Source: Krasilnikovozyma curviuscula (Eukaryota; Basidiomycota; Tremellomycetes; Cystofilobasidiales; Mrakiaceae). Taken from it: DNA of 64,000 nt. The notes below the pieces were generated by a model. The model saw only the letters and a program-made list of their open reading frames with translations, did no database searches and was not told the origin of the DNA. The position numbers and the translations under genes are program-made. Positions 47,414-58,566 of the stretch are shown here, one piece after another (the stretch's first letter is position 1; each line of letters begins with the position of its first letter). The stretch spans positions 1 through 64,000 of the forward strand of contig MVAQ01000024.1 in the NCBI GenBank assembly GCA_014825775.1, read 5' to 3'.

Positions 47414-49591
47414 TCAACGGTATTCTTGACCACAATCTCCCACGGTTTCAAAGACCCCCTTCACTTTTCCTTTTTCGAGCGAAGCCTCAATCTCTTCCAA
47501 ATCCTCCTGCGTCAATTCGAAAGAGAAGATCTTAAGGTTTTCATCAGCGTGGGACGATACTCCCAGACGAGAACCTAAGGAGACATCAGTTCGTAATCAA
47601 GACACAAGGGCAAAGAAGAAATTTCTTACCAATGATCACTGTTGAAACGTAGTCCTTTGAAAGAACCCATTTGGCAGCAACACTGCCGATGCTGACGCCA
47701 CCATGCTTGTCGCCAACCTTTCTGAGGGTTTGAAGCAGATTTTGGAACGTATCCCACGACGTCGACCAGGAGAGGATCATATCGTAGTCTTGAAAGCCCA
47801 AAGATTAAAGGAGTGTTAATTACGTCTTGATGAAAAGTGAATAGTACTGTTGCTTACATTTCCTCTGACTGGGAGTGAGATCCCCACCATATGCAACTGG
47901 GGCAGGTGCGCCTAGAAACTTGTCCGCAAGGAAACCACCGCACTATGGAAAAGAGGCACATTTAGAGTCCTTCAGTATGATCTGAATGCGGGGAAGGACT
48001 CACAAAAGTACCGTAAGTCAACAACTTGAGTCCATACTTTTCACAGACTTTACTCATTTCCCACACCGGTCTCGCATCAATCAAGCTGAACTGAATCTGA
48101 TTGCTGACAATGCCGACTTCACCAGTCTTTTGAAACATGTAAGCACAGACTTCATCCGTGACCGCTGAGCTGAAGTTGCATAAGCCGATCGAGGTGACAA
48201 GGTGGGGATGTGAGCGGGTGACAGAGACGAGGTGTTCTATGATGGGAAGATATGCTTTGTTAGAGTAGTCCTGCCAGTGGAACTGAAAAAAGGAAGCAGA
48301 AAAGAAATCAGTTTTGTACAAAACTCATTGCGAGGCGTAGCGAGGTGTTCTGGTTACCTGCAACAACTGGACTGTTCCACCACATCGGTCAGCCCGTTCT
48401 TGGACTCGAGCCAATACATACTCTCTAGTAAAGGATAAAATTGTTAACTATTCAGCGATAATGTCCATGTTATATAGTCAAAAACGGGGACGACTCACAG
48501 ATTGATCTCCTCAGTGATGGGCGCGAACACACACCACTTTGTTGCCAAAAAGATTTTCTCGGCTTCAACAGGATCCACGCGATTCCTAAAATTACCAAAC
48601 AGTATCTCAGCGTCACCGTAGTGATCTGCCATGTCCGCACCAAAAAAGCCGTTCTGAATCAAGTCGACGAGGGCGCTGTCGATCTTTTCCTCCGACGCTG
48701 TGCCCCAGGAAGGGGAACTCATCTGCCAGAGACCGGTGAAGAGTTTAGGGATCTTGATAGGGGTTGAGCTGGTCGTGACGGTGGTGGTTGGAACTGTGAG
48801 GGTGTTTCTTTTGTAGGTAATCTTGATCTTGGCTTCTGGCGTGAGAGGTGGCGAGGGAGTTCTAAAATAACGGAGGCGCAGCTATTATGAGATCGAGGAG
48901 ATTCAGTTGTTAGAGAAACTACCAATGCTTAACTTACAAAAAGTATGGGAATAGCAAATTGGTTGCATCGATGACCTGACGAAGACAGCGCTTGAAAGGG
49001 AATGAGATCCCCGCTTCCGCACAGTGGTCTCTACATCCTTCAAGTGCAGTCTTGAGCTCAAGAAGGGATGCAGAAAGACTAGATTTTCTCTCCGGATCTG
49101 ATTCTTTCACAGCCTGCAGACACTGAACAATGTCGTGGGAAACAGAAGCCAAAAACGACTCCAAGCTCGATCCTTCTGTCCACGTGGCCTTTTGGATAAC
49201 AACAGCCTGAAGAAGGTTGGTGAAGTAGTCCAGGGAAGGGATGGAGAGACCGGCGGTGAAGAGTAGCTTGGTGTTGACCCTGTACGTTTGGAGCGCGTCG
49301 GAGGGTGCACCAGCGAACGTTGAAGGCGGGAAGAGTTGGGCGGGTGCCATAAAAGGGGGTGGATCCTGACCGAGAGCAGATTGGACGTGGACATTGAAAG
49401 CGGCGAGGGCTTCTTTGGGCACCGAAGAGAAACAGAGCAGGTGTCGAATTGTCGAGCGGAGAATACTGGGCGGAAGGTTGGCAATCAGAGTATCAGTCTA
49501 ACCAAGTGGAAGATCGGGAATGTCCGTATCAGCATCGAAGGATTGATTTTATGTTTTATAAAGTGGAAGGAAAGGCATGTTTTACCATCAT
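47414..49591 (-). CDS. Aldo/keto reductase with an extra N-terminal helical domain
   Basis: The start at 49591 (MM, then after an intron TDTLIANLPPSILRSTIRHL) opens a domain of about 170 residues I do not recognise. It is mainly helical: VPKEALAAFNVHVQSALG, LDYFTNLLQAVVIQKATW and ELKTALEGCRDHCAEAG. A GTAAGT donor overlapping a TAA codon joins it to TPSPPLTPEAKIKITYKR and then to a complete aldo/keto reductase barrel: IKIPKLFTGLWQMSSPSWGT, DMADHYGDAEILFGN (Asp and Tyr of the tetrad), IFLATKW (Lys) and FHWQDYSNKAY (His). Then follow GLCNFSSAVTDE, SNQIQFSLIDARP, LLTYGTFCGGFLADKFLG and VAAKWVLSKDYVSTVIIGSR. The stop is at 47414. NADPH-dependent reduction of a carbonyl is expected. If the first junction is not spliced, the N-terminal domain alone is made. 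Confidence 0.85.
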
Positions 49592-50176
49592 GCTCAAATG
49601 AGCTTTCGCCTGCACGACCGAAGAGCAGCACTTCAGCTTAAACTTGTCCTAAGCAGAGAGTAGCCTTATATATGACTACTTACAATGTGCTCAGAGCCAT
49701 CAGTTACCAGCATTGGAGCTCCCATGTTTGAAAGAGGTCCAGGTCGCAAGGAAGAAGAACGTTGTTGCTAGTTCGAGGGCCCAATTTCCAGAGGTTCAAA
49801 AAGGACAGTCTGAATGGGTTCGGAATGAATGGGAAGTCCAGAGCAGAGTGCTGGGAAGAGGTCCGTCCTGGGCTCCATTCGTAACTGAAAAAAAAATCGC
49901 CATCGGATAGGGAAGTGGTCCAGCGCAAACGGGGCGACCATTTAGATGCCGCTAGATAAGAGGTGCCCTTTATAAGTCTTCGGCCGTTCTCTCTATCTCT
50001 AGTTCAAGAACGAACCAATTCCTCCTTTTCCCTTTCGATTTCAACAGGATGCCAAGTTTCAAAGGTGAGCGACACATGCAAGCTTCTTCGAGATGACTGG
50101 GCGGCGGGAGTAGTTCCACCTGCCCTCGCCCACTTTTTTCCTTCGTTTTCACTAAACATGCTGTCCAACTCGCACG
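49592..50176. promoter_or_regulatory. Divergent intergenic region, reductase / anion permease
   Basis: About 585 bases hold both promoters. A TATA-like TTTATAAG lies near 49970, about 200 bases upstream of the permease ATG, followed by a CT-rich leader. A GT-flanked short frame (MPSFK at about 50050) could be an upstream ORF. No gene is supported. Confidence 0.4.
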
Positions 50177-52681
50177 ATGTCTGACCGTCCATTTGTTAAC
50201 TTGCTAGAACTCATCTGGGGCCCTGAAGTGCCAGCCGCTGAGAAGAAGCTGTTGAGGAAGCTCGACTTTGTTATTTTGGTTAGTTTACCCGCTGCACCCA
50301 TCTCCTTTTTTTTTCTCTGCAAAAGTCAGCTCACATCCTGTTCTGTTCTATCTTGCCTGCTGTTCAGACGTTCTGCTGTCAGTGAAGTTTATACGAGCCA
50401 GACAAATAGAATAGTTTCTGACCATTCCTTCCTTCGCGCTTTTTCCGACACTAACAGGCTTCTCGTTCTTCTTCAATTACTTGGTGAGTGATCATCGATT
50501 GGTGACCATTCAGTTCTTCAGTGCTAACAATTTAATGCTTTCTTTCCCAGGATCGTGGTGGTTAGTAGCCAGCTCTGCGTTGCTCCCTGGAAGCGCCTTG
50601 TCTGACCGTTGTTCTGTTGCGATTCATCATCTTGACCTTCGGGCTGGCTTCCTTTGCATAACCTAAACGACCAATTAGCCTTTGCCAATGGTGAGTGTTA
50701 ATCTCCCATTCTGGTTTGTACTCGAACGAGGGTTGGCGCGTACTTATGACCTTCTCGTCAAAACAGCCTACGTCTCCGGTCTGTCAACCTCCCTTAAGCT
50801 TGCTGGAAACGAATACAATATTCTCTTGGCCATGACCACGTGAGTGGCTTTCCGCTGTTTGTCCAGTGAACCACCGGTCACTAACGCTCGCTCCATCGAC
50901 CGTGTTGCGTTGTCTTCAGCGCTGGGTACTGCATCGGCCAGATGCCACATGGAATCGTCATCCAAGTTGTCGCTCCTCGTATTTGGTTCCCAAGCATGAT
51001 CCTTCTCTGGGCTGGATTGACTATGTGTTCTGCGGCCTGCAAGACGTACGCCCAGCTTTGTGTGGTGCGATTCTTCCAAGGCTTGATCGAGGCATCCACT
51101 TATTGCGGGTAGGTTCTACTCTTCAAGCTGCTAATATAACAGAAACTGACCTTGCACCTTATTCCAGTACCCTTTACATCATTGGTTAGTGGTTTCGATC
51201 GATCGTGGCCCCCAAAACAACCGTTTGATTCTGTTTCTTCCATCAGGTTCATGGTACAAGCCTAACGAGATTGCCAAAAGGACTGGTATCTTCACAGCGT
51301 CCGGTCAGATGGGTACCCTCTTTGCTGGTGTCATGGTAGGTCCCGCTTCAGCCGCCAATATATGGTTGAAACAATCACAAAAGCCTACCCTTCACTGATT
51401 CCTCGTTCTTCCTACGCTGTCTCTTAGATGACGGCTATCAAGGCTGGCTTGGATGGTCACGGTGGTCTCCCCGGATGGAAGTGAGTGCCCTGATCCTTTC
51501 CGATCTGGTTCAATCTCAGGCTCGCTCTAATCACTCCACTTTCCCTTGTCCCATAGATGGGTTTTCATCATCGATGGTATCATCACTCTTCCAATTGCCA
51601 TCATGGGATTCCTTTACTTCCCAGATACGCCTGAAAAAGTTAAGATCAACTGGCTCACTCCAGAGGAGAAGCTCCTTGCGCTCGACAGACTCCCACCAAA
51701 GCGTAAGGACGCCCATAACATTGAGTTCTGGTCTCTCTCGAAGAGAGTTTTCTTCAGTCCATCTTTGTAAGTCATATCTTTCTTGACGAAATAAGAATGA
51801 CAATAATCGCACGCATGCTGATATTCCATTCGATTCACGATTTCAGTTGGATTCTTTGCTTGTTCTCTGCTATGTGTGGTGCCCTTGAAGCCTTCTGTGT
51901 TCAAGGACTTATGCTTCTCTGGATGAAGTACTACAAGTATGCCTCGGCTCTCAACACCACTTGGCCACTGGGTATCACCGCCGTCGGTATTGTTTCCAAC
52001 CTGAGCGCTGCCGTTTTCATCGACGCAACCGGAAAGAGATTCCTCCTTGGTTTCTTGGCCTGTGGACTCCAACTCATCAGTGCTATCATCCTCCTCATCA
52101 GGTCATCTCCATCAGGTGCTCAGATTTTCGCGTTTTACTTGGCTGGTACCTCATGTATGGAATGCTTCCATGATTTTTAGCCTCCTTTGCGGGACCACTG
52201 ACTCAGGCTCACATGACTTGACCCAATGTAGACATCATCAACCCACTCTTGTTCGGTTGGGCTTCTGTCATTCTCCAAAGAGGTGGTGACGATGCCCTTC
52301 GTTCAGTTACGCTCGGAGGTATGAACTCCGCATCTTCCATTCTTTACACTTTCTGGGGTATCGCTCTCTACTCTGCTGCGGATGCTCCTTACTGGAAAAA
52401 GGGTGCCATCGCGATGATCTGTATCATCGTCGTCGTGTGCGGCCTATTGTTCCTTGTTCAATGGGTACGTTTTCCATCCGCGCTCAGATTTCAGGTCATC
52501 TTCTATCGCATGTGTTGACAGTACCTCTTGATCGAAACAGCTGGATAATTACACTCTCAAGATGGAAGAAGAACGCGTTGCCAACCTCGTGACTGAAATT
52601 GGTGAGGATGCTGCGTCTCAGATAGAGAAGGAAGACGCGGAGAAGGCTCCTCCGGCTACGATGATTGTACCAGTGGTATAG
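50177..52681 (+). CDS. MFS anion:H+ symporter, Fen2/Liz1/Dal5 family
   Basis: Plasma-membrane permease of the allantoate/pantothenate family, which imports small carboxylates. The start MSDRPFVNLLELIWGPEVPA leads to KLDFVIL. TM1 is then assembled from exons of 10, 26, 10 and 12 nt to read TFCCFSFFFNYLDRGAFANA and on into YVSGLSTSLKLAGNEYNILL. That matches the family signature NYLDR-x4-NAYVSGL exactly in spacing. Later segments are AGYCIGQMPHGIVIQVVAPR, FFQGLIEASTYCGTLYIIGS, WYKPNEIAKRTGIF, FIIDGIITLPIAIMGFLYFP and DTPEKVKINWLTPEEK. TM7-12 follow, ending KMEEERVANLVTEIGED. The neighbours are all putative catabolic enzymes, consistent with nutrient uptake. The actual substrate is not determinable. 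Confidence 0.93.
50368..50377 (+). other. 10-nt microexon in permease TM1
   Basis: ACGTTCTGCT lies between TTCAG and GTCAGT and encodes TFC plus one base. It links VIL of exon 1 to CFSFFFNYL in the right frame; without it the family spacing of TM1 is lost. Confidence 0.65.
50458..50483 (+). other. 26-nt exon in permease TM1
   Basis: This exon encodes FSFFFNYL of TM1 between an acceptor CTAACAG and donor GTGAGT. It carries the first half of the family signature NYLDR. Confidence 0.8.
50551..50560 (+). other. 10-nt microexon carrying Asp-Arg of the permease signature
   Basis: GATCGTGGTG lies between CCCAG and GTTAGT and encodes D, R, G plus one base. A shorter 7-nt version (donor GTGGTT) keeps frame but removes one residue; the 10-nt form gives the normal four-residue spacing to NAYVSGL. 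Confidence 0.72.
50679..50690 (+). other. 12-nt microexon in permease TM1
   Basis: CCTTTGCCAATG between AATTAG and GTGAGT completes A-F-A-N and joins A-Y-V-S-G-L. The phases of all four small exons are mutually consistent. Confidence 0.78.
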
Positions 52682-52824
52682 AGAAACCGATTACTTTAAA
52701 TAATTCTGGTTTTAGGTGTAGAAGTTGTAAAATATCCGTCTTACAGGGTATCATAGTCTGCCTATAGTATGATTGCGTAGAAATTTTGCATTTACCGTGG
52801 TGATCAAAAAGACCATAAGACCAT

Positions 52825-55023
52825 CTACAGATAAGGATTGGGCAGTCCTTCGAACCTGGTAAAGATCGTTTTCCAGAAACCCAATCTTTCAGTCTTCCAG
52901 TCTGACGTAACTTTCATTTCGCCATTCTTGAGAAACTCTAGTCTCTTCGGAGACTCATTTGTGTATTGTGGCCAGTCATCTGGAAACAAAGAAAAAGATT
53001 ATAACGAAGTGTATCAGAACGCCAAGCATTGTTGTTGAAAAAGAGGATCTAATTTACCTGACAGCTCGCTGCTTTGCGCAAACTCTATCCATTTACCCGA
53101 GATGGCTTGACTAGTCCGATCCGCCTCATCCCCGTCCTTCCACAGCACCGTAGTTCTCATGACAAACGGGACGTCAAGCATATGATGTGCTCCGAGTGGC
53201 TTCTCGCTGACGACAAAGCTGTCGAGCGTCGTGTTGAAGAAGTAAACAAACACTTTGGCAAGCCTGCCGGTTGTGCTGTTGGGCGTCGAGGAGAGGGTCT
53301 CGGCTGTCCAATTTGAGGGTCCAGCACAATTATGATCAGTTGAGAATTGGATGCCGGGACATTCGGGGTGAAATGTCGTCTGATGTGTTGGCGGGACTTT
53401 GGAATAGTCGTACAGCCGAAGGGCTTCTTGGATGTTATCTGACCTTGACGGTCCGAACACTAGGTTGATATATGCCTCTGATCCCTCCGGTGTATAAAAC
53501 TAGAAGAAGAAAAAAGCTCAGCTTCAGTTTTCAAGCTGTCAAAAACGGCGTTTGACTAATTACGTTATTTCCAACGGCTGAAAGACTGAACTCGTCTTTG
53601 GTCCAACCTGTGACGAATGGAAAGAACAGGAATTAGCGAGTTTTAAGCCTAATACCCAAGAGGATAAGGCCAACTCACCGACGATGACCGAGGTGACATG
53701 AGGGTCGTATTCCCCTTGTTCAAACTGAGCTGCAGGCCACCTCCAGATACCTTCGGCGCTATCCTCTACCTCTGGAATCCAGACGACTAGTTTTAATGGG
53801 TTTGAGAAGTCAGTTATGCTCAATTGTTTTCAGGCGTTGGAAGAAGATTTTTAGACTCACCATCGCGTTTGTACTTGATGTCGAACGCCAAAAGATCCTC
53901 TGCTGAAACTCGACGAAGCTGCTCTAGTCTTTCAGCAGCGGAAGGAGCAGTGATATTGAACGTTTCCAATAGCAGCTGATATCGATTGTAGTTTCCATTG
54001 ACGATTTTGACTGGCTGCAGCAGAGCAGAAATGGAAAAAGGTGTCAGTGCAGAGCGAGACAGGGAGGAGAGAATATGAGTAACTTACCAAAGTACAAGCA
54101 GTCCCGCTCTGCATGATACATTTTTGGAACAGCGCCTCTTCCTCATGACTCCTCCTTCTAGCGAGCATCATCGCAACTGAACAACCACCAGCGCTTTCTC
54201 CGAACAAGGTGATGTTTCTCTTGTCGCCGCCAAACGCACCGATGTTGGTGTTGATGAAACGTAAAGCGACGAGCTGGTCATACAGCCCGTAGTTTCCAGA
54301 TAGGCCTTGAGGATCGAGAGAGCGAAGGTCGTCGTGTGCTAAGAAACCGAAGATACCGACACTGCGAAGAGAGACCATAAAAGATGGTTAGTGCTGCGAA
54401 ACAATGTCAATCTCGTCGAAACAAACAGAAGCTGCTCACCGATAGTTGAGAGTAACAATGATTGTTGGTTTGCCTGATGCTTCGGCATCCCGTACCATTT
54501 GCGTTGGGTCGTAAAGAGAGTCGTCTGCCCTTCCCGTAGTGAACCCACCGCCATAAAGATACACCTAATGATATACGCAACAAACAAGGCAGGCATAAAG
54601 ATAGTTCAGGGAAAGAAATGATGAATAAAGAAGAGCGATACTCACCATGACTGGAAGGTTGGTGTAGTCTACCTTTCCTCCCGGCTTGAACACATTCAGA
54701 AACAAGCAGTTTTCGTCCATCTTAATGAATGCTCCTCTGTCTACAGTGCTGCTCTTGTACAGCAGGTCCTGAAACCCTCTTCTTGGCTGTAGAGGAGCGT
54801 TTCCAAATTCGAGGCATTCGATTGTTCCTTCCCAAGGCTTGATGGCCTCAGGACGAGACCAACGCTGAGCTGTAGCATACGGGACACCCAGCCATTTCTC
54901 AACTGGTTCAAAGGGACCTGTCGATGGCGATTTTGCTGACGACTTGACGGACAGCGAGGACGTGTCGACGAAGCCAGCGATGTGACCTAGCGCTGGCAGA
55001 AAACTCTCAATCAAGCTGGCCAT
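52825..55023 (-). CDS. Type-B carboxylesterase/lipase
   Basis: Alpha/beta-hydrolase of the cholinesterase-like family. The start MASLIESFLPALGHIAGFVD is followed by EKWLGVPYATAQRWSRPE, ENCLFLNVFKPGGK, the oxyanion-hole region LYGGGFTTGRADDS and NYRVGIFGFLA. The nucleophile elbow is GESAGGCSVAMML, preceded by FINTNIGAFGGDKRNITLF and followed by KCIMQSGTA. The C-terminal half has FHPECPGIQFSTDHNCAGPS and the catalytic His region EKPLGAHHMLDVPFVM. The last exons read DWPQYTNESPKRLEFLKNGE and end EGLPNPYL. No classical signal peptide is obvious, though the N-terminus is hydrophobic. It converges on the permease stop only about 140 bases away and is divergent from the Zn2Cys6 regulator. Confidence 0.93.
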
Positions 55024-55417
55024 GGCACAACGTTGCTAATCTGTTGATATTTTGGTGTTTGGAGTAGATGAACGTGATGCGCCCTTGCCCTTCCTGATCT
55101 GGCAAGGGAAGAGTTCCGACCGGGCGGACGCGGCGAATTTTTTGAGATAAACCTCATCATAATCTCTCAGTTTCACCTTCAAATCGCATTCGGATCGTGT
55201 TGAGATTCAGCTCCGTTCCTTCCCTACTCCTCCAGAAAAAATGAGGAAGTATTGACATAAGTGGCGAGTGACTTACTTTAGCGAGGTGCTTGCTAGCTCC
55301 ACTTAACTTAAGCCAATGAATCCTGTCCGTCTATTGGAAGGGACGAAGGGCTCTCAATAGCAGTGAGCACTCTTGTTCCAGTGTTCTCATCCAAACAGCT
55401 TTCTGAAACAGCTTCCA
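55024..55417. promoter_or_regulatory. Divergent promoter, carboxylesterase / Zn2Cys6 regulator
   Basis: About 394 bases between outward-facing starts. The sequence GACCGGGCGGACGCGGCG (about 55115-55132) contains the CGG triplets that zinc-cluster factors commonly bind, so autoregulation or regulation of the esterase is conceivable. This is inference from motif content only. Confidence 0.35.
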
Positions 55418-57945
55418 ATGGGACTAGAAGGAATGCAGCAGGAAGCAAGTCGTTTCGTGGAACTAGACTCGGAGCTGAAATTAGAAGCTTCTCTTCAACC
55501 TACAACCAGCTTAGATAATGTCGCAGTCAACCTTAAGAAGCGTAAAAGGGGGAATATCGTTTGCGATAGGTGAGTAGCTGCTGTGAAGCCCAATGTGGGA
55601 CAACTTGGCTGACCACAGTTTGTCGCCCATCTTCACTGTAGTTGTAAACTGAGGAGAGTGAAGTGTGACTTATCTACTTGTCAAGATGAAGTGTGCTCGC
55701 CGTGTGTGAAGCAGGGCTTGCAATGGTCAGTCTTGTCGCCTTGTTCGCCATTTGCTTACACCATTTGTTCACCACTGGGTGTTGTTTTGTCCCACTTAGC
55801 ACAAAGGAAAAGATGAGTGCTAAAAGACCATACACCAAAAGGACTGGGACTAGGATCGAGAAGGCTAAAGAACAATATGGCTCAGTGGAGGTACCAGTCT
55901 CTCATAAATCACAACGACATATTGAGCCAGCGGCAGCATCCCTTCAGCTACAACTTCAACAACACCAACCCGACTTCAGCATGCCTTCTTCGTCCGTATC
56001 ATCAGCACTATTCGATGGGGCTCTCGCAGACTCCATCAAAATGGAGCTGTTCAAGGACTTCTTGTCAGACGCAAACGAGAAGTCGTTCCTCGATCCTCAG
56101 ACTCTGCGGCAACTGGCAACTTGCAGGTTCGGTGAAGCAAGTGGAATCAATGGTGTTCTTCTCTCATCTATCTGGGCTTGGTCGTCCTGGAACTCTAAGA
56201 ATCCAATCTTCCTTCCCGACTCGTCGTCTTCCTCTTACATCATGGACTTGTCATCATCCTCGTCATCGCTCTTAACTTCCCACAATAATATATCATCAGT
56301 CAGACTCCCCAACAAAAGCGAACGCTTTCATCGCTGTATACGACTCTGTGAGATTGCTCTGGAGAAGCTGGACGAAAGCGGCATCATGAGGAAGCCATCT
56401 CTCAAGTCGATCGAGGCGCTTTGGCTGCTGAACTCTCTATTCAACTGGCTGGCAGCCACTTTTGGCGAATACGAGAAGGGAGAAGAGTATAATCAACAGG
56501 CCGAGGTCTTTGCGCGGACGGTGACGATGCACGCCGATATGCTTGGCCTGTTCAAGGGCCAGAAACGGTACGAACTGGGCGGAGAGAGGGGTTTATTCAA
56601 CGGAGGTGATGTAACAGGTACCAGAGCGGTGCTTGCTACTTGGGACGTTCTGTCAGACGAGGATATGTGGGCTCAGCCGATAAAGTAGTGAGCGTCGTTC
56701 CTTCCTCTGCCTTGGTAAATTTCGTTGAGGCTGAATTTTTTTCCGGTTTCTAGCTCAACTGCCAGACTGTACGAAATGTTTCCTGCGCTACCTCGGTTTG
56801 GAGAAGATATTGCTCCTGAGCGGCTCTCGCCAGAGATCTTATTCCTCCTGGCCATTGTCTTCCTGAACTCAGGGTTCATTCTCTGTGGTCGCATTCACTT
56901 CGAAACTGGGTATCCGGAGGATCATGTAGTTCGTGAAATATGGGCGTCTTTGAAGAGAGAGAGGGACTGGATTCTGAAGATGTTTGAGTATGGAATGCGT
57001 CAAGATTCCGATGGAAAGGTGCCTCGTGTGAGTCTTCCATCATATTGTCAATGTTAGCAAGTGGTCACGAGTCTGACTTCATTCGCCTGTATAGCATTTT
57101 TTCCCTAACCTCCTCATTGCACTTGAAAAGATCGTTGCTAGAGTCTGGATACGGGCTCACCGGGGACTCGAGAAACGGGGCGCATCAGCAGCCATCATCA
57201 ACGAAAGCCTCGGTCTCACTCTGTCAGCATGCATGGACTTTTCCATCAAGCTGGCCTCTGTACTCAACACTGGACTCCTGAAGAAAGCCTTCAGGTCGAT
57301 GATCACTGCCAGATTCTGTGCGGAATTCATGATCGACATACCGACTGTCGAGCAGGGTACTGATGGCGAATGGAGCCAGGGCTGGACTTGGGAGGTGAAA
57401 TCGAAATGCGTTGGATGGGTCATCGATGGCGTCAGAGAGATCTATTATTTCTGGACTGATCCAGTTCTCGATAATCTCGTTGAGGTGAGCATCGGCAGTT
57501 AGTGTCCCTTGTATGTTCTCTTCCTGAGGCATTGTCTTGGATTGTTTACGACTTGAAGCAACTTGAACGCTCAAAGCCGACTGCCCAACAATTTCAGAGC
57601 TATAACGAAAAAATACTCAGCGGTCTTATAAACTGCTTCTCACCCCTGCCTTCCACCATCATAGAACAATCTCCTCCTTCACCGCCAGCCAGTCTGCTTC
57701 CAGACTTCTCAGAAGATTTCGAAAGGGACTTTGATAAATGGATGAATACCGACTTCTCTCAACCTTTATCTCCTGTCGCTCTCCTCAACCGACTGGCTTT
57801 TTCTAGCGAATCTACCACCGATTCTCTCTCACCGTCCACTTCCAACTCAGATCCACCGCCCTCTTTCGATTCATCGATGTTGCCCACTTTTGATGATATG
57901 ACCTCCTCCTTCTTGGATACCTGGGACTCAGCACTGGATCATTGA
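55418..57945 (+). CDS. Zn(II)2Cys6 transcription factor
   Basis: The start MGLEGMQQEASRFVELDS is followed by a basic stretch (NLKKRKRGNIVCD) and a spliced zinc cluster SCKLRRVKCDLSTCQDEV and CSPCVKQGLQC. An extra cysteine lies in the central loop (DLSTC). A linker with KRPYTKRTGTRIEKAKEQ and a Gln-rich stretch leads to the middle-homology region: RQLATCRFGEASGINGVLL, KSIEALWLLNSLFNWLAATF, ARTVTMHADMLGLF and RAVLATWDVLSDEDMWAQP. The C-terminus is rich in Pro, Ser and acidic residues (FDSSMLPTFDDMTSSFLDTW), an activation-domain composition. It sits at the edge of the catabolic run and is its best candidate regulator; that role is inference. Confidence 0.88.
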
Positions 57946-58566
57946 TGACGGAATCTAACTTACTGAACGAGCTCTGTAGGTTAGACAATATTGTTGTAAA
58001 TGGCTACACCAATGCCAGTGAGGTAGCTGTAGCTGTAAAAGGTAACGGACTTGTAGCATTCTGGCTTCTACATGTGAATAATATCCCGATTCGCAACCAT
58101 ATGTGTGTTCTCACGCAAGGTCGAGATGGGGAGCAGCCATTTTCGAGCCAGGTTCTGATTTTACGAACAGTAGTGCTTCTTGCTACACTGAGTTGGATAC
58201 GAGGATTAGATAGATTGAGTTGGAGAGCACGACTGACAATCTAGCGTGCCTAAGAGTTGTGACATCGGTGATGAAGGAAGATGCAGAAGGACGGGAGGAG
58301 AGAAGGAGACTAACAACACAAGAGAAGAAGCCACGGGGAAAAGAAGAAGAAGAAGTATATAACGTATGTAACCGGTGAACAAGGATGAAAGCGACCAGAA
58401 CTCCATCTTCATTTGGCGTTGGGGGAAAGATGAGCCAAACGTGCCTGTCCTCATTAAGGCAAACAATATAACAGGTGACTTCCGACTGGGGGTATAAGCC
58501 ACGAGGAGAAGATGGCAGAGGAGGCGAAATGGCCAGAATGATGGAAATCGTTTGTTGGTGACTGAT
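57946..58566. other. Convergent 3' region between Zn2Cys6 factor and SNF7
   Basis: About 620 bases with open frames on both strands lacking family support. A purine-rich stretch (GAAGAAGAAGAAG) is near 58340. No gene is supported. Confidence 0.4.
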
